Source of the DNA: Pseudomonadota bacterium
Lineage (GTDB): Bacteria; Myxococcota_A; UBA9042; GCA-2863065
Length of the DNA stretch: 64,000 bases
Direction of reading: 5' to 3'
Assembly: GCA_005776725.1 (NCBI GenBank)
Contig: SXOO01000226.1
Location: forward strand, 1 to 64,000
Positions 35,764 to 44,591 of this stretch are shown here, one piece after another (the first letter of the stretch is position 1; each line of letters starts with the position of its first letter). The position numbers and the translations under genes were made by a program. Below the pieces are notes generated by a model, which made no database searches, had not been told where the DNA came from, and worked only from the letters and a program-made list of their open reading frames with translations.

Positions 35764-36219
35764 ATGGCCAACTCGTCCCATGAGGTCAACGCGCTGCTCG
35801 GTCGCGGCAGCGAGTTCGAAGGCAAGCTCACGTTCGAAGGCACCGTCCGCATCGACGGCAAGTTCACCGGAGAGATCTTCTCGAACGACACGCTCATCAT
35901 CGGTGAGGGCGCTCGCGTCAAGGCGGAGGTCGACGTGGCCACCGTGATCATCTACGGCGACCTCATCGGGAACGTCCGCGCGAAGAACACGGTCGAGATG
36001 CACGCGCCAGCCCGCCTGAAGGGCAACATCACGGCGCCGGCGCTGGTCGTGGACCAGGGCGTCGTCTTCGATGGCAACTGCCAGATGACCACCAGCGAGC
36101 GCGCGCGGCGCGAGCTCGAACAGTCGGGTCAGGGCGGGATGCCGGCAGCAGCGGCCACCCCCGCGGCGGGGAGCGTCATGCCGCCCCCCAAGCCGCGCCC
36201 TGAGCCCAACATCATGTGA
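35764..36219 (+). CDS. Bactofilin
   Basis: A 151-residue polymer-forming cytoskeletal protein. The ATG at 35764 begins the usual short disordered tail (MANSSHEVNALLGRGSEFEG). Residues ~15-115 form the bactofilin beta-helix with its regular hydrophobic rungs (GKLTFEGTVRIDGKFTGEI, LIIGEGARVKAEVDVATVIIYGDLIGNV, PARLKGNITAPALVVDQG). The C-terminal tail is Pro/Ala-rich and ends in KPRPEP. Bactofilins polymerise without nucleotides and position cell-wall or chromosome-segregation factors. It leads a set of membrane and signalling genes on the same strand. Confidence 0.92.
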   Translation: MANSSHEVNALLGRGSEFEGKLTFEGTVRIDGKFTGEIFSNDTLIIGEGARVKAEVDVATVIIYGDLIGNVRAKNTVEMHAPARLKGNITAPALVVDQGVVFDGNCQMTTSERARRELEQSGQGGMPAAAATPAAGSVMPPPKPRPEPNIM

Positions 36220-36263
36220 TCAGCGAGGTGCTCGGCCCAACCCGTCGGGCGCCGCGCTGACCG

Positions 36264-37523
36264 GTGTCCATCAGCCTCGTCATCGTCCTCGCGTTGGCGC
36301 TGTCCTTCGCGTTCGCGAGGGTCGCCGAACGCTACGGGCTCACGCAGCCAGGGCGCAGCGGCGTCGAATACCTGCTCCTCGGAGTCATCCTGGGCCCCCA
36401 CGTCTCGGCCGTGGTGGATCGCAGCGCCCTCGCCACCCTCGCGCCGTTCTTCTCCGTAATTCTCGGGGTCGTCGGTTTCCGCATGGGCCTGCTCCTCCAC
36501 GGTCCGTCGCGGACGTGGCGGAGCGCCGGACCGGGTGTGCTCACGGCGGTCTTCACCGGAGCCACCGTCACCGGGGTGACCCTGCTCGCGCAGGAGCTCC
36601 TGGAACTTGGGTCCAGCACTAGCCACTGGTTCGCAGTCGAGCTCGGCGCGATCGCGATGACCGCAAACGAGACGGCCATCCGGTACCGCTCTGGGCGCCT
36701 CGGGGCCCGCGGCCCTGTCACCGACCAGCTGTTCGCCACGGCGGCCGCGATGAACGTCACTGCCGTGATCTTCTTCGGCGCCGCGCTGGCGCTGGCGCGC
36801 GGCGACGCGCCCCTGCCGGGTTTTCAGCCGGGAGGCGTTGCCTGGTTCGGCGTGAGCCTTCTCGTCGGCGGCGCCACCGGATTCCTTCACCACTGGTTCG
36901 TGCAGAAGAACGAGGGCGAGGACAAGCAGTTCCTGGCCATCGTCGCTGTCCTCGTCTTCGGCAGCGGCATCGCCTTCGCGCTGGGCCTCAGTCCGCTCTT
37001 CGTAACGATCATCGCCGGTATCCTCGTCGGGCGGTCTACCCCCGTGGGCGACCCGCTCCATCGCATGGTCGACCGCCTCGAGGCGCCGCTGGAGGTCCTC
37101 TTGCTGCTGGCCGTAGGCCTATCCCTCGCGCCGCTCACGGGCTCTGGCTGGTTCCTTGTGGTCGCGTTCCCGCTGGTGCGCCTCCTCGCCGTGCGTATCG
37201 GGGCACGGTTCGGGCATCGAAGCGGCATGGGGCGGGGGCTCGCGGGCGTGGGCGTCCTCTCCGTCGCGATCGCGCTGGAGTTCGTGCTCCTCGGAGGCGC
37301 GGAGGGCTCCGCTCTCGAGGCAGCCCCGTCGTCCGGCGCCCTCGTCGTAAACGCGGTGATCCTGTCGCTGCTGGTCACGGATCTGCTCGCGGGCGCGCAA
37401 CTACGCGCGGTGCTCGCCGACGCGGGCGAGCTCCACCTGGTCCCGCAACCTGAGCCCAGCGCGGGCCTCCTCGGCGCCGAGCCGCCGCGCCCCCAGCCCG
37501 GACCAAGGGCGGGCCCCGCGTGA
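36264..37523 (+). CDS. CPA2-like cation/proton antiporter half lacking the transport Asp
   Basis: A 419-residue GTG-start protein with ~12 hydrophobic helices in the pattern of Na+/H+ exchanger-family (Kef/CPA2) proteins (EYLLLGVILGPHVSAV, GLSPLFVTIIAGILVGRSTPVG). In the helix where active members carry a QD/ND pair the sequence reads FATAAAMNVTAVIFFG, so the key Asp is missing. The C-terminus is a short Pro-rich tail. The stop overlaps the start of the next gene, which encodes a second antiporter-type domain that keeps the Asp. I infer a heteromeric transporter with this as a non-transporting or regulatory half. Confidence 0.72.
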   Translation: MSISLVIVLALALSFAFARVAERYGLTQPGRSGVEYLLLGVILGPHVSAVVDRSALATLAPFFSVILGVVGFRMGLLLHGPSRTWRSAGPGVLTAVFTGATVTGVTLLAQELLELGSSTSHWFAVELGAIAMTANETAIRYRSGRLGARGPVTDQLFATAAAMNVTAVIFFGAALALARGDAPLPGFQPGGVAWFGVSLLVGGATGFLHHWFVQKNEGEDKQFLAIVAVLVFGSGIAFALGLSPLFVTIIAGILVGRSTPVGDPLHRMVDRLEAPLEVLLLLAVGLSLAPLTGSGWFLVVAFPLVRLLAVRIGARFGHRSGMGRGLAGVGVLSVAIALEFVLLGGAEGSALEAAPSSGALVVNAVILSLLVTDLLAGAQLRAVLADAGELHLVPQPEPSAGLLGAEPPRPQPGPRAGPA

Positions 37524-40500
37524 TCCGCCGAGCCGTCGTCCTGCTGTGCGCCACGGTCCTCATGCTGGCGCTCTACCTGGTCGTCTCCGGCGTACAAGAC
37601 TTCGGGCCGCACCCGTTCTCTGTGGCAGCGATAGGCTTCGTCCTCCTGGTGGCGTTCTCGATCGGCGAGGGCGCGAAGGTCCTCGGGCTGCCCTCGGTGA
37701 CCGGCTACATCGCCACCGGGCTCGCGCTGTCCCCGCTCTTCGCCGAGCTCTTCGGGCCACGCCTCATTGGCGACATCTCGTTCTTCAACACGCTCGCCCT
37801 CTCGCTGATCGCCATGACGGCGGGCCTCGAACTCGACGCCCGCTCGGTCGCGCGCGTGGCGCGGACGCTCTTCCTCTCCATCGTCTACGGCGTCCCGCTG
37901 CTCCTCGTCCTCGTGGGCGGCGGGCTCGTACTGTGGCAGGTGCGCCTCCCCATCGAGGGCGTCGCCACGTTTGAGGGCGGCGTGGTGCTCGCGCTGATCT
38001 TCGCGGTCCTGTCCCTGGCCACGTCCATGGCGGTGGCGTTGGCCGTGGTGAGCGAACACCGCTCCAAGGGCAGGTACACCGACCTGGTGCTCGGGATGCC
38101 CGTGGCGAAGGACGTCGTGACGGTCATCGGGCTCGCGATCCTAGTGCCCTTCGCCAACGCCAGCATCACGGGCGCGCCGGCCGACGGCGGCCTCTTCATG
38201 CACATCCTCGGAGAGCTCGGCCTGTCGCTCTTGGCCGGCGCGATAATTGGCGCTGCGTTGATCGCGTATGTCCGGCTCGTCGGGCGGGAGCTCCTCGTCT
38301 TCACGGTAGCCGTGCTCCTCGGCGTGTCGGAGCTCGTGCGCAACCTGCAGCTCGAGCTCCTGCTCGTCTTCATCACTGCCGGCGCCGTGGTTCGGAACTT
38401 CTCGCCCTACGAGACGGACCTCCTCCAGCCCCTCCGGAAGGTCGCCCTCCCGATCTTCGTCGTGTTCTTCACCACGGCCGGCGCCAACGTCGATCTCAGC
38501 GCCACCCTAGCGGTGTTGCCCGTGGCGGCGCTCATCAGCGGCGCCCGCGCCCTGGCGTTCTTCCTGGCCCACCGCGCCGCGGCATCGCGAGAGGGACCGG
38601 GGATCCGAGAGCACGGCTGGCTTGGCTTCCTGCCGCAGTCCGCAGTCAACATCGGGCTCACGGTCTTGGCTGCGCGTGAGGTTCCGGCGCTCCGCGAGGC
38701 CATCCTGTCCATTGGGATGGCCGTGGTCGCGCTCCACCTCCTCGTAGGGCCGGTGCTGCTCTCGTTCGCTATCCGTCGCTCCGGCGAGTCCGCATTGTCG
38801 TCTGGGCCCGCACCCGCACGGCGCGAGGCCGCGGCCCTCGTCCCGGTCGCCGCTCCGCCCGACCCCGATCCCGATCTGGTAGATATCGGTGGCGCGCTCG
38901 AGACCCTGGTGACTCGCTTCTGCGCCGACGAGAGTAGCCGCTCCGCCGCCGAAGCCAGCGTCGGCCACGCGCTGGCCTCTCCGCGGAGCCGCGAGCCCGA
39001 GGCATGGGAGGAGGCGCGGCGGCTCCTTGGCGACGACCTCCACGATCGGGTCGCGCTCCTGTATCGCGACGTGGCGAGGATCGCTCAGGGTGCCCCCCTC
39101 GCGGTCGTTCGGCAGCCGCTCCCACTCCGGGGGCCCACCTCGATGAAGAGCGTGTTGGCGCGGGTCCGTCGCCTCCTACGCCGCGCCGCGGGGCGTCGCG
39201 AGGTCGTGGTGCCGCTCCGCTCGCTCGTCCGCAGCGCCGTCGAGCCGAGGTTCGCCCGCGCCCTCGTCGTGGTGCAGGCCACGCGCCTCCGCCTACGCGT
39301 ACGCATCCTCCAAGGGGTCAAGGCCGCGCTCGACGGCAAGCTGGGGCTGGACGCGCTCGAGGGTCAGCTCGCCGCGTTGGCGCGTGAGACGGCCGAGCGT
39401 CTCAGGGGTGAGCTGGAACGGGCGCTGGCCGACGCCCTGACCGACGCAGCCGTTTTGGCCGCTGGCGCGCGCTCGTCGCTTCGAGTGCCGCCGTACTCCG
39501 TCGTGGAGCCCGAGGTGGCTGTCTGGCTCGCGCGGCTCGAGTCGGACGGCCCCGAGTGGCAGCCGCTCATCCTGGCCAGCCTCGACGGCGCCCGCGCGGC
39601 CGAGCAGCTTCAGGCGATCCGCGAGGGCGTGACCGAGGTGGCCGCCTCCCAGGTTCACGAGCCGTTGGCGGAACTCCGGCGCGAGCTGGAGCGCGGCGCC
39701 GCGCTGGTTAGGGCTCGCGTCGATGAGCTTCGCGCCGCGGTGGACGAATGGCGCCTCTCGGGCACGGTGGGGGACGACCCCCTCAATGTCACGCGGGAGG
39801 GTCGCGCCGTGCCTCGGCCTTCCGGCGGAAGAGGGCTGGTCTCGGGCACCCACCCGACGGTTGGCCCGGTCACCGAGTCGAATGGGCATGGCGAAGACGC
39901 AGCGCTCGAGCGGCTCGCGGCGCGAGCGCAGAACGTGGCGTCGGTGGACGCGTTGGCCACGTTCCGCGGGGCCCGGTCTCGCTTCCGCCGCGCCGGCCAA
40001 TCCGTGGTGCTCCGCGAGCGACTCGTCGCGCTCGTGGGCCAGTGCCCGGAGCGGCTCGTCCTCTTGGCTGGCGAGCTGCCGCTCCCCGGTGACGCCGTCT
40101 CGGGCAGCGTCGCCCGCGTATCGATCGAGCTGCGCGCGCGCGCCGAGGCGCTCCTGCTCGACGATGTCACCCGCACGCGCGCCGACGCCCTCCAGCCCGT
40201 CATGCGCTCCACAGGGCTCATCCCGGTCCGGCTGAAGCAGGCGGTCGCAGCGCTCAGCTACACGCTCGAGCTCGCGCGTGGCCGCCGCTTCGACGACGAG
40301 CAGACCCGCCACGAGGCGCTCTCCCGGGCGATTGAGCGGCTCGCCGCCGACGTGGAGGAGGCGCTTCTGGGCCCGCTCGCCGCCGTCGAGTCCGCGCGCC
40401 GTTCGGTCCAGTCGGCCCTGGACGTCGCATTGAGCCAACTTCAGGACGAGCTGCGGCCCGAGGGCGTGGAGTCGGCTACGCGGTGGCCGCGCGCCATCGG

Positions 40501-41773
40501 TTGGGCGATCGGCATGCTGCGCAGCGTCGGCGACTGGGGCAACGCCGCCGGTCGGGAGATGGGCGGGCGCGTCGCGGGTCGCTGGCGGCAGCTGCTCTCG
40601 CGCCCGGGCCTCTTGGACCGTCAGCTCGAGTCTGGGCGCCTCACGCTCGACTCGAGCGCGCTCCGCGCCTACCTCGCGCTCCGCTTCCCGCCGGTCGAGG
40701 CGGCGCTCCCGCCCCCGTTCGCTCGCGCGCTTACGCTCGAGGCGTTGTCGGACCGCCGGGAAGCGACAGCCCACCAGGAGGCGCTGCAGCGCGTGGTTGC
40801 CGACGTGACCAGCCCAGACTGGACCGAGCCCCACAGCGTGCTGGTCGTCGGTCACCACGGGTCCGGACGAAGCACCCTATTGAACCTCGCCCAGCTCCGG
40901 TTCGTCGGGGCCCGCGTCATCCGCCTCGACGAGGCCTTGGCGCACCGACACCGCGGGCCGGTCGCAGCGCTCGCTGCGGAGCTCGGCACCCCGGAGGACG
41001 CGCAGGGTGTCGCCGACGCGCTGCGCGTCTCCCGGACCGTGCTGATCGTGGACAACCTCGAGCACTGGCTCTCCCCGAGCCCTGAAGGCGTGGCCGCCCT
41101 CGCGGCGTTCTTGTCCACCTTCACCCTCGCAGGTCCGGACGTGCGCTGGCTCGTCTCCACGTCCACTCTCGCCCGCGACGCCCTCGATGAGCTGACGCCG
41201 TTCTCGAGCACGTTCCGCAGGGTCGTTACCCTGCCTGCGCTGGACGCGGACGAGCTCGAGCGCGTGATCCGAGCGCGAGAGCGCCTGACGGGGTGGCGCT
41301 TCGATTACTCCGCCATCGAGCCCCTGGTGGGCTGGTTGCCGTTCGTCCATATCGGGTCGGATCGGTACTTCCGAGCCCTCGCGCGGCGCTCCCACGGCAT
41401 ACTGCGGGCGGCGCTCGCGGCGCACGTGGCCGCACTCGATGTCCGGGACGAACGCACCGTCGACGTGGCGCTTCCCCCGCCCCCCACGCTGCCGTTCCTG
41501 CGGCAGCTTCGCGCCGAGAGTCGGGCCGCCCTGCGCTTGCTCTGCACCTTCGGGCCGCTCGACCTCGAGCTCGTCTCTCAGGGGCTCGGTACGGCGGTCG
41601 ATCGCGCGATGGCGGTCATGGCGGAGCTGGTCGCCGGGGGCCTGGTCGAAGGCGTCGCGAGCCACGGCGTGGAGTCGTTGCGTGATGGGCGCGCGTCGGG
41701 AGGGGGCCAGCGGTATCGCCTCGTCCCGCGTCTCGAGGGCTTCATCGAGCAGTCACTCGGGGGCCCGGTTTGA
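37520..41773 (+). CDS. CPA2-like antiporter fused to helical region and P-loop ATPase (1417 aa)
   Basis: Residues ~1-410 are a CPA2-type antiporter (GLPSVTGYIATGLALSPLF, TAGLELDARSVARVA, VAKDVVTVIGLAIL with the transport-type KD). Residues ~430-1085 are a long, Arg/Glu/Ala-rich, helical and probably cytoplasmic region. Near residues 1112-1120 lies a Walker A-like GHHGSGRST (Arg where Lys is usual). Then come a Walker B-like VLIVDNLEHW, a sensor-like WLVSTST and a winged-helix-like tail, as in AAA/STAND ATPases. The architecture suggests ion transport gated by, or reporting to, a nucleotide switch. It overlaps both neighbours by 4 bp. I know of no named family with this fusion. Confidence 0.7.
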   Translation: MIRRAVVLLCATVLMLALYLVVSGVQDFGPHPFSVAAIGFVLLVAFSIGEGAKVLGLPSVTGYIATGLALSPLFAELFGPRLIGDISFFNTLALSLIAMTAGLELDARSVARVARTLFLSIVYGVPLLLVLVGGGLVLWQVRLPIEGVATFEGGVVLALIFAVLSLATSMAVALAVVSEHRSKGRYTDLVLGMPVAKDVVTVIGLAILVPFANASITGAPADGGLFMHILGELGLSLLAGAIIGAALIAYVRLVGRELLVFTVAVLLGVSELVRNLQLELLLVFITAGAVVRNFSPYETDLLQPLRKVALPIFVVFFTTAGANVDLSATLAVLPVAALISGARALAFFLAHRAAASREGPGIREHGWLGFLPQSAVNIGLTVLAAREVPALREAILSIGMAVVALHLLVGPVLLSFAIRRSGESALSSGPAPARREAAALVPVAAPPDPDPDLVDIGGALETLVTRFCADESSRSAAEASVGHALASPRSREPEAWEEARRLLGDDLHDRVALLYRDVARIAQGAPLAVVRQPLPLRGPTSMKSVLARVRRLLRRAAGRREVVVPLRSLVRSAVEPRFARALVVVQATRLRLRVRILQGVKAALDGKLGLDALEGQLAALARETAERLRGELERALADALTDAAVLAAGARSSLRVPPYSVVEPEVAVWLARLESDGPEWQPLILASLDGARAAEQLQAIREGVTEVAASQVHEPLAELRRELERGAALVRARVDELRAAVDEWRLSGTVGDDPLNVTREGRAVPRPSGGRGLVSGTHPTVGPVTESNGHGEDAALERLAARAQNVASVDALATFRGARSRFRRAGQSVVLRERLVALVGQCPERLVLLAGELPLPGDAVSGSVARVSIELRARAEALLLDDVTRTRADALQPVMRSTGLIPVRLKQAVAALSYTLELARGRRFDDEQTRHEALSRAIERLAADVEEALLGPLAAVESARRSVQSALDVALSQLQDELRPEGVESATRWPRAIGWAIGMLRSVGDWGNAAGREMGGRVAGRWRQLLSRPGLLDRQLESGRLTLDSSALRAYLALRFPPVEAALPPPFARALTLEALSDRREATAHQEALQRVVADVTSPDWTEPHSVLVVGHHGSGRSTLLNLAQLRFVGARVIRLDEALAHRHRGPVAALAAELGTPEDAQGVADALRVSRTVLIVDNLEHWLSPSPEGVAALAAFLSTFTLAGPDVRWLVSTSTLARDALDELTPFSSTFRRVVTLPALDADELERVIRARERLTGWRFDYSAIEPLVGWLPFVHIGSDRYFRALARRSHGILRAALAAHVAALDVRDERTVDVALPPPPTLPFLRQLRAESRAALRLLCTFGPLDLELVSQGLGTAVDRAMAVMAELVAGGLVEGVASHGVESLRDGRASGGGQRYRLVPRLEGFIEQSLGGPV

Positions 41774-42549
41774 GCGTCGCCGTCGCGTTCTCCGAGCTGG
41801 CCTCTCAGGAGGTTCGCGCGCTCGTGGGCTTGCTCACGGTGGGCACGGCCACCCGTATCGCGCTTGCGGTGGCGCTCGGTCTCTTGCTCATCGTCCTCGT
41901 CGACGTAATCGGCGGGCGCCTCACCCGGCTCGGATTGGACCCGAAGAACCGCCTCGGGACAGCGCGGTTCGCAGTCCGTGCGTTCGTGGTCCTGTGGGCC
42001 TCGATGCTGGTGCTTCGCGCGGTCATCGACACGGCTCCGCTGCTCACGGCGGCGGCGGCGTCTCTCACCGTGGCCGCCGCGATCCTGTCCGTGTTGCGCC
42101 GAGTGCCCGGCCTCATCGGCGGGATGACGCTCGCGCTCTCGGGCCGCCTCCGTACAGGCGACTCCGTGTCCACACCGGAGGTGAGCGGGCGCGTCGTGGC
42201 CCTCGGACCCTTCGAGACCCGCCTCGAGTCGGCCGCGGGTGGCGTGGTCGTTATCGCCACCCATCGCCTGAGCGGCCGCCATGTCACGATAACGCCCTCC
42301 GGCGCTCCGGTGCCCGTGACGGTCCGCTTCCCCACCGGCGGCCTCGCTGGACGGGCCCGGGCCGCGCGCGACGAGTGGCTCAGCCGGTACGCAGCGCTCT
42401 GCCCTTATCGTGTCCCCGCTACCCCTGCGACCGTGGTCCCCGAAGAGGCCGCGCTTGCCGTCACCGTGTGGGTCGGGCCCGACGCAGTCGACGCCGCACG
42501 GCGCTATCTGGAACGGGGCAATCCGCCCGATCTGGGCCTTGCACCGTGA
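41770..42549 (+). CDS. MscS-like mechanosensitive channel protein
   Basis: A 259-residue protein starting at a TTG that overlaps the ATPase-fusion stop (TTGA). Three TM helices (residues ~22-45, ~68-85, ~92-110) precede an MscS-type pore end and beta-domain: GGMTLALSGRLRTGDSVSTPEVSGRVVALGPFETRLESAAGGVVVIATH. This matches the 'GDxV..G..G.V..I....T' pattern followed by a VxIPN-like strand. The C-terminal cage is short. It would open under membrane tension or act as a regulatory subunit for the antiporter-type genes it is coupled to. Confidence 0.72.
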   Translation: MSVAVAFSELASQEVRALVGLLTVGTATRIALAVALGLLLIVLVDVIGGRLTRLGLDPKNRLGTARFAVRAFVVLWASMLVLRAVIDTAPLLTAAAASLTVAAAILSVLRRVPGLIGGMTLALSGRLRTGDSVSTPEVSGRVVALGPFETRLESAAGGVVVIATHRLSGRHVTITPSGAPVPVTVRFPTGGLAGRARAARDEWLSRYAALCPYRVPATPATVVPEEAALAVTVWVGPDAVDAARRYLERGNPPDLGLAP

Positions 42550-42992
42550 CCCCTACGCATGCGAAGTCACCTGAGATGAAGACGCTGCTGGCCGACCGCC
42601 ACGACGACGGCAAGAGCCGAATCGACTTCCTGCTCACGGAGCTGGCCACCGGCGAGCTTCGCGCGCAGGTTCGTGTGTCCGGCTCCGGCACCATGGACGG
42701 CGCCAATGCGCTGGTGCGTTTCCTCGACCTCGCGATCCGCGCACAGAACACCGGGAAGGCCAACGCGCTCATGGACCTCTCCGACGCGAAGGACTCTCCG
42801 ATCCGCGCGCAGTTCCTCTTGGGCAAGTGGCTCCTCACGAACAAGTCCCGCGTCGGGCAGGTCGCTGTGGTGGGCGCGAAGCCCTGGGAGCGCAAGCTCG
42901 CCACCTTCGTGATCACCTTTGCGCGGCTCGACACGGTCGCCTTCCACGAGCAGGCGCCCTCCGCGCTGCGCTGGCTGGGCTGGGAGAGCTGA
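42546..42992 (+). CDS. SpoIIAA-like (STAS-related) protein
   Basis: 148 residues; the GTG at 42546 overlaps the MscS-like stop, while an internal ATG 12 codons later is an alternative. The sequence RIDFLLTELATGELRAQVRVSG...KANALMDLSDAKDSPIRAQFLLGKWLL...RVGQVAVVGAKPWERKLATFVITFARLDTVAFHEQ...ALRWL follows the SpoIIAA-like/DUF3478 pattern with its KPWE motif. These small proteins have a lipid-binding SEC14/STAS-like fold and are often linked to membrane events. It is the fourth in an overlapping gene chain and is followed after 4 bp by a cyclase. Confidence 0.72.
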   Translation: MTPTHAKSPEMKTLLADRHDDGKSRIDFLLTELATGELRAQVRVSGSGTMDGANALVRFLDLAIRAQNTGKANALMDLSDAKDSPIRAQFLLGKWLLTNKSRVGQVAVVGAKPWERKLATFVITFARLDTVAFHEQAPSALRWLGWES

Positions 42993-42996
42993 CTGC

Positions 42997-44439
42997 GTGT
43001 CATCCGAGCGCCTAGGGGTCTTTCGCCGGTTCCACGTCCGGCTCACGCTCCTCTACGCCTCGGCAGTGCTCGTCGTCCTCGGCTCGCTCGGTGGGTTTGC
43101 CTACGCCCGGCTCGCCAGCGACGAGATCGACGACCTTCGTGATCGGCTCGTCGCGCTGGCCACAGCGTTCGCGTCCGGAGTGGACACGACCCGGATCGAC
43201 GACAGCGGCTACGGAGCCGACCTGAATCGACGGCTGGCCGCCGTCGCGTCTCCCACCGCTGACATCACCTCGGCGTGGTGCTTCAAGGCACACGGCGGCT
43301 CGCGCTTCTCGTTCGTCGGGGACTACACCCGGGGCAAGGCGTCCGAGCCGTTCGGGAAGGAGTACGACGCGACGGGGGTCCCGCTCCTCCAACAGGCAAT
43401 CTTCGGCGCGGTCGCCGAGGAGGCGCCGGTGCACGACGCTTTCGGCGTCACGCTCAGCGGCTACGCGCCCGTTCTCGACGCATCCGGCACGGCGGTGGCC
43501 GTGGTCGGGTTCGACGTGGACGCCTCGGCGGTAGACTCCATCCGGCGCGACGTGCTCTGGGTCAGCCTCCTCGCGTCGCTGGCTGCTGCGCTGCTCCTCG
43601 CAGGGGTGGCTGGAGTCGCCGGACGGATGCTCCGCGGCCCGCTCTGGCGGGTCATCGACGCCACCACCCAGATCGCGGACGGTCGTCTGGCGGCGCGCGT
43701 AGGGCTCGTGCGGGAGGACGAGTTTGGTGTCCTCGGCCGACACTTCGACGCAATGGCTCAGGGCCTCGAAGAGCGAGAGTTCCTGCGCACCACGTTCGGG
43801 CGCTTCGTCTCCAACGACGTCGCGCTTCGGCTCCTCAAGGACCGCAGCGCCACTCTATCGACCGGAGAGGAGCGGGTGGTCACTGTGCTCTTCTCCGACC
43901 TCGCGGGGTACTCAACGGTCGCCGAGCGCCTCGAGCCGCCCCAGGTGGTCGCCATGCTCAACGACTATGTCGGGGCGATGACCGAGGTGATTGCGGCCCA
44001 CGAGGGGTGCGTGATCGAGTTCCTTGGGGACGCGATCCTCGCTGTATTTGGGGCACCGAACAACGTGCCGAATCACGCGCGCCGCGCGGTCGATTGTGCG
44101 CTCGCGATGCGCCGCGCTCTCTTGGAACTGAACGTTCGGTGGCGAGCGAGCGGGGCTTCGGCCCGGTGGCTCGGAGAGCACGAGCTTGCCGCCAGGATTG
44201 GCATTCACACGGGCCCGGTGGTCGCCGGGACCATGGGGAGCGAGCTGCGCCTCAAGTACGCCGTGGTTGGCGATACGGTGAACGTCGCCGCTCGCCTCGA
44301 GCAGCTGAACAAGGAGCTCGGCACCTCGATCCTCGTCACGGCGGCGGTGGCGGCGGCGGCGGGCCTCGAGGGTGGGCAGCCGCTTGGCGCGCACCCGGTC
44401 AAAGGGCGCCTGCGTTCAGTTGACGTGATCTCGCTCTAG
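42997..44439 (+). CDS. Membrane HAMP-class III nucleotide cyclase with atypical substrate residues
   Basis: A 480-residue GTG-start protein. TM1 (residues ~14-35), a ~150-residue periplasmic sensor of PAS/Cache type, TM2 (~185-208), a HAMP domain (RVIDATTQIADGRLAARVGL...DEFGVLGRHFDAMAQGL) and a cyclase catalytic domain (~285-480). Metal Asp residues are in LFSDLAGYS and EFLGDAILAVFG (Asp345). The transition-state Asn/Arg are in VGDTVNVAARLE. The substrate-specifying Lys (four residues before Asp345) is Glu341, and the partner position before VVGDTVN is Ala. So ATP versus GTP preference cannot be predicted from the usual rule. It closes the antiporter/MscS cluster and may signal osmotic or ionic state. 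Confidence 0.9.
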   Translation: MSSERLGVFRRFHVRLTLLYASAVLVVLGSLGGFAYARLASDEIDDLRDRLVALATAFASGVDTTRIDDSGYGADLNRRLAAVASPTADITSAWCFKAHGGSRFSFVGDYTRGKASEPFGKEYDATGVPLLQQAIFGAVAEEAPVHDAFGVTLSGYAPVLDASGTAVAVVGFDVDASAVDSIRRDVLWVSLLASLAAALLLAGVAGVAGRMLRGPLWRVIDATTQIADGRLAARVGLVREDEFGVLGRHFDAMAQGLEEREFLRTTFGRFVSNDVALRLLKDRSATLSTGEERVVTVLFSDLAGYSTVAERLEPPQVVAMLNDYVGAMTEVIAAHEGCVIEFLGDAILAVFGAPNNVPNHARRAVDCALAMRRALLELNVRWRASGASARWLGEHELAARIGIHTGPVVAGTMGSELRLKYAVVGDTVNVAARLEQLNKELGTSILVTAAVAAAAGLEGGQPLGAHPVKGRLRSVDVISL

Positions 44440-44532
44440 GCCAGGGGGCGCGCGGGTATCCACCGAGCCACTGACCGGCGCGCGTCCCCGCGGCTGCGGC
44501 GTGCCTCGGCTAAGCTCTCGTCCAGAAAAGTC

Positions 44533-44561
44533 TTTTATCGACTGGGACGCGTCCATATACT
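44533..44561 (+). promoter_or_regulatory. Possible promoter for Ig-like/TULIP-like lipoprotein
   Basis: An AT-rich island contains a good -10 (TATACT at 44556-44561) but only a poor -35 (TTTTAT) 17 bp upstream. It is 30 bp before the ATG and in the only AT-rich stretch of the intergenic region. Confidence 0.35.
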
Positions 44562-44591
44562 CGCGCGGCTAAGCGACCCCTGCGAGGAACC

